Part shown: one piece after another, positions 5,336 through 5,949 of the stretch | How the letters are laid out: the number at the start of each line of letters is the position of its first letter | Position numbering within the stretch: position 1 is the stretch's first letter | NCBI GenBank assembly: GCA_947628465.1 | Contig: CANQZZ010000088.1 | Span: forward strand, 1 to 5,949 | Direction: 5' to 3' | Length of the DNA stretch: 5,949 bases | From: an uncultured Clostridia bacterium | Lineage (GTDB): Bacteria > Bacillota_A > Clostridia > TANB77 > CAG-508 | Made by a program: the position numbers and the translations under genes | Notes under the pieces: model-generated | What the model saw: the letters and a program-made list of their open reading frames with translations, nothing else | Databases searched by the model: none | Told to the model about the DNA's origin: nothing

Positions 5336-5788
5336 TTACATATCGTCTTCTTCATCATGATGACAATGTGAACAATTATGACCACATCCATCACTTTCGC
5401 ATGAGTCATCTCCCCAGTCTAACTCAATTATATTGTTACATTCTGGGCACTCTATTTCATCTTTTAATTCTTCGCATTCTACAATAAATTCATTATTGCA
5501 GTAAGGACAAGTAATTGAAAAGTCACTATCTTCGTCAATATATAACTCTTTTTCCATAGAATTAACTTCGTTTTCAAGATTTTCTACTTTTTCTTGCAAA
5601 ACTGCTTGTGTTCCTGCTATTGCTTCCATTCTTGCTGCAGTCATTTCTTCTATTCTATTTATTTCATCAAAAAATAAATTATATAAATTAAATATTTGAA
5701 CTTTTATATACTCTAAGTCCTCTTTGTTTTGTATGTTCTGCTCTAAATCTTCTAATATTTTTTTAAATTTACCATTTAAATTAGACAT
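5336..5788 (-). CDS. Coiled-coil zinc-ribbon protein next to efp (CD1247-like)
   Basis: A 150-residue acidic, soluble protein with no signal peptide. Residues 1-85 are helical and heptad-like (about 60-83 likely coiled coil). A zinc ribbon follows with CPYC at 94-97 and CPEC at 114-117. The acidic tail is rich in Cys and His (C130, C135, H137, C139, H141, C142, H143, H144), suggesting a second metal site. The layout, a helical N-terminus plus a C-terminal zinc ribbon immediately downstream of efp, recalls the clostridial CD1247-type proteins of unknown function; that link is from memory of gene order and pattern. The start is supported by AAGGAAGG (complement of 5798-5805), nine bases upstream. 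It starts 26 bases after the efp stop, so the two genes are probably co-transcribed. It ends 16 bases from the convergent M23 gene. Confidence 0.8.
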   Translation of the reverse strand: MSNLNGKFKKILEDLEQNIQNKEDLEYIKVQIFNLYNLFFDEINRIEEMTAARMEAIAGTQAVLQEKVENLENEVNSMEKELYIDEDSDFSITCPYCNNEFIVECEELKDEIECPECNNIIELDWGDDSCESDGCGHNCSHCHHDEEDDM

Positions 5789-5814
5789 TAAACTAAACCT
5801 TCCTTTATGATCTT

Positions 5815-5949
5815 TTAAATTCTTTCCATATATTCGCCAGTTCTTGTATCTATTCTAATTACATCTCCTGTGTTTACAAATAGAGGTACATTTATTGAAT
5901 ATCCTGTTTCTAATTCTGCTGGTTTTGTTTGTCCTGCTCCTGCTGTATT
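5815..5949 (-). CDS. efp: Elongation factor P, C-terminal part (cut by window edge)
   Basis: The last 44 residues of EF-P, starting in codon phase at the window edge; about three quarters of the usual length of roughly 185 residues lies outside. EF-P binds ribosomes stalled at polyproline and promotes peptide-bond formation. The visible part is the end of the C-terminal OB-fold domain: [19 protein letters not shown], then [20 protein letters not shown], ending MERI. The PLFV, G-(D/E)-VI, DTR-x-GEY pattern is diagnostic for EF-P over other OB-fold proteins. It leads the minus-strand operon that continues into the zinc-ribbon gene at 5788. Promoter and start are not in the window. Confidence 0.95.
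   Translation of the reverse strand, partial: NTAGAGQTKPAELETGYSINVPLFVNTGDVIRIDTRTGEYMERI

Noticed and set aside
1..5949. CRISPR array, insertion sequence or reverse transcriptase
   Set aside because: No regularly spaced repeats, terminal inverted repeats with a transposase, or RT motifs are visible on either strand.

Overview
The window looks like chromosomal DNA of a low-GC Bacillota, most likely an uncultured gut-type clostridium. The evidence is the strongly AT-rich native codon use, AGGAGG-type ribosome binding sites, a one-piece tmRNA, the efp gene followed by a zinc-ribbon protein (an order known from Clostridia), and a prepilin-like surface protein of a type common in such genomes. 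Both TGG tryptophan codons and a CCA-anticodon tRNA-Trp are present, so nothing suggests that UGA is reassigned.

Layout. Positions 1-204 hold AT-rich filler and a terminator. Positions 205-1575 (minus) encode a 456-residue prepilin-like secreted protein with a lectin-like C-terminal domain. Positions 1844-3565 (plus) encode a complete AMP-forming acyl-CoA synthetase with its own promoter. Positions 3702-3950 (plus) encode a small phage-type protein with higher GC, which lies tail to tail with ssrA (tmRNA, 4033-4392, minus); the two share one strong hairpin terminator. ssrA and tRNA-Trp (4543-4617, plus) are divergently transcribed from a 150-base promoter region. Positions 4712-5319 (plus) encode an M23 (LytM-type) peptidase spread over three reading frames. 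Positions 5336-5788 (minus) encode a coiled-coil/zinc-ribbon protein lying downstream of efp, whose 3' end runs from 5815 to the window edge (minus).

The most notable observation is the M23 gene. Its conserved sequence is intact from signal anchor to the HxH motif, but only if the reader moves +1 twice. Both moves fall at an in-frame CGG codon in nearly the same context (CCW ACT NNT CGG YT), and skipping the C of CGG each time gives the glycine that the family would be expected to have. No other in-frame CGG occurs in the native-looking genes of the window; the only other one is in the foreign-looking phage-type gene. This could be programmed +1 recoding at a starved or unassigned CGG codon. 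Two single-base insertions, or sequencing errors, are the alternatives.

Several genes serve translation and its quality control (tmRNA, tRNA-Trp, EF-P). The fatty-acid ligase, pilin-like protein and peptidase are envelope or metabolic genes with no obvious joint pathway.
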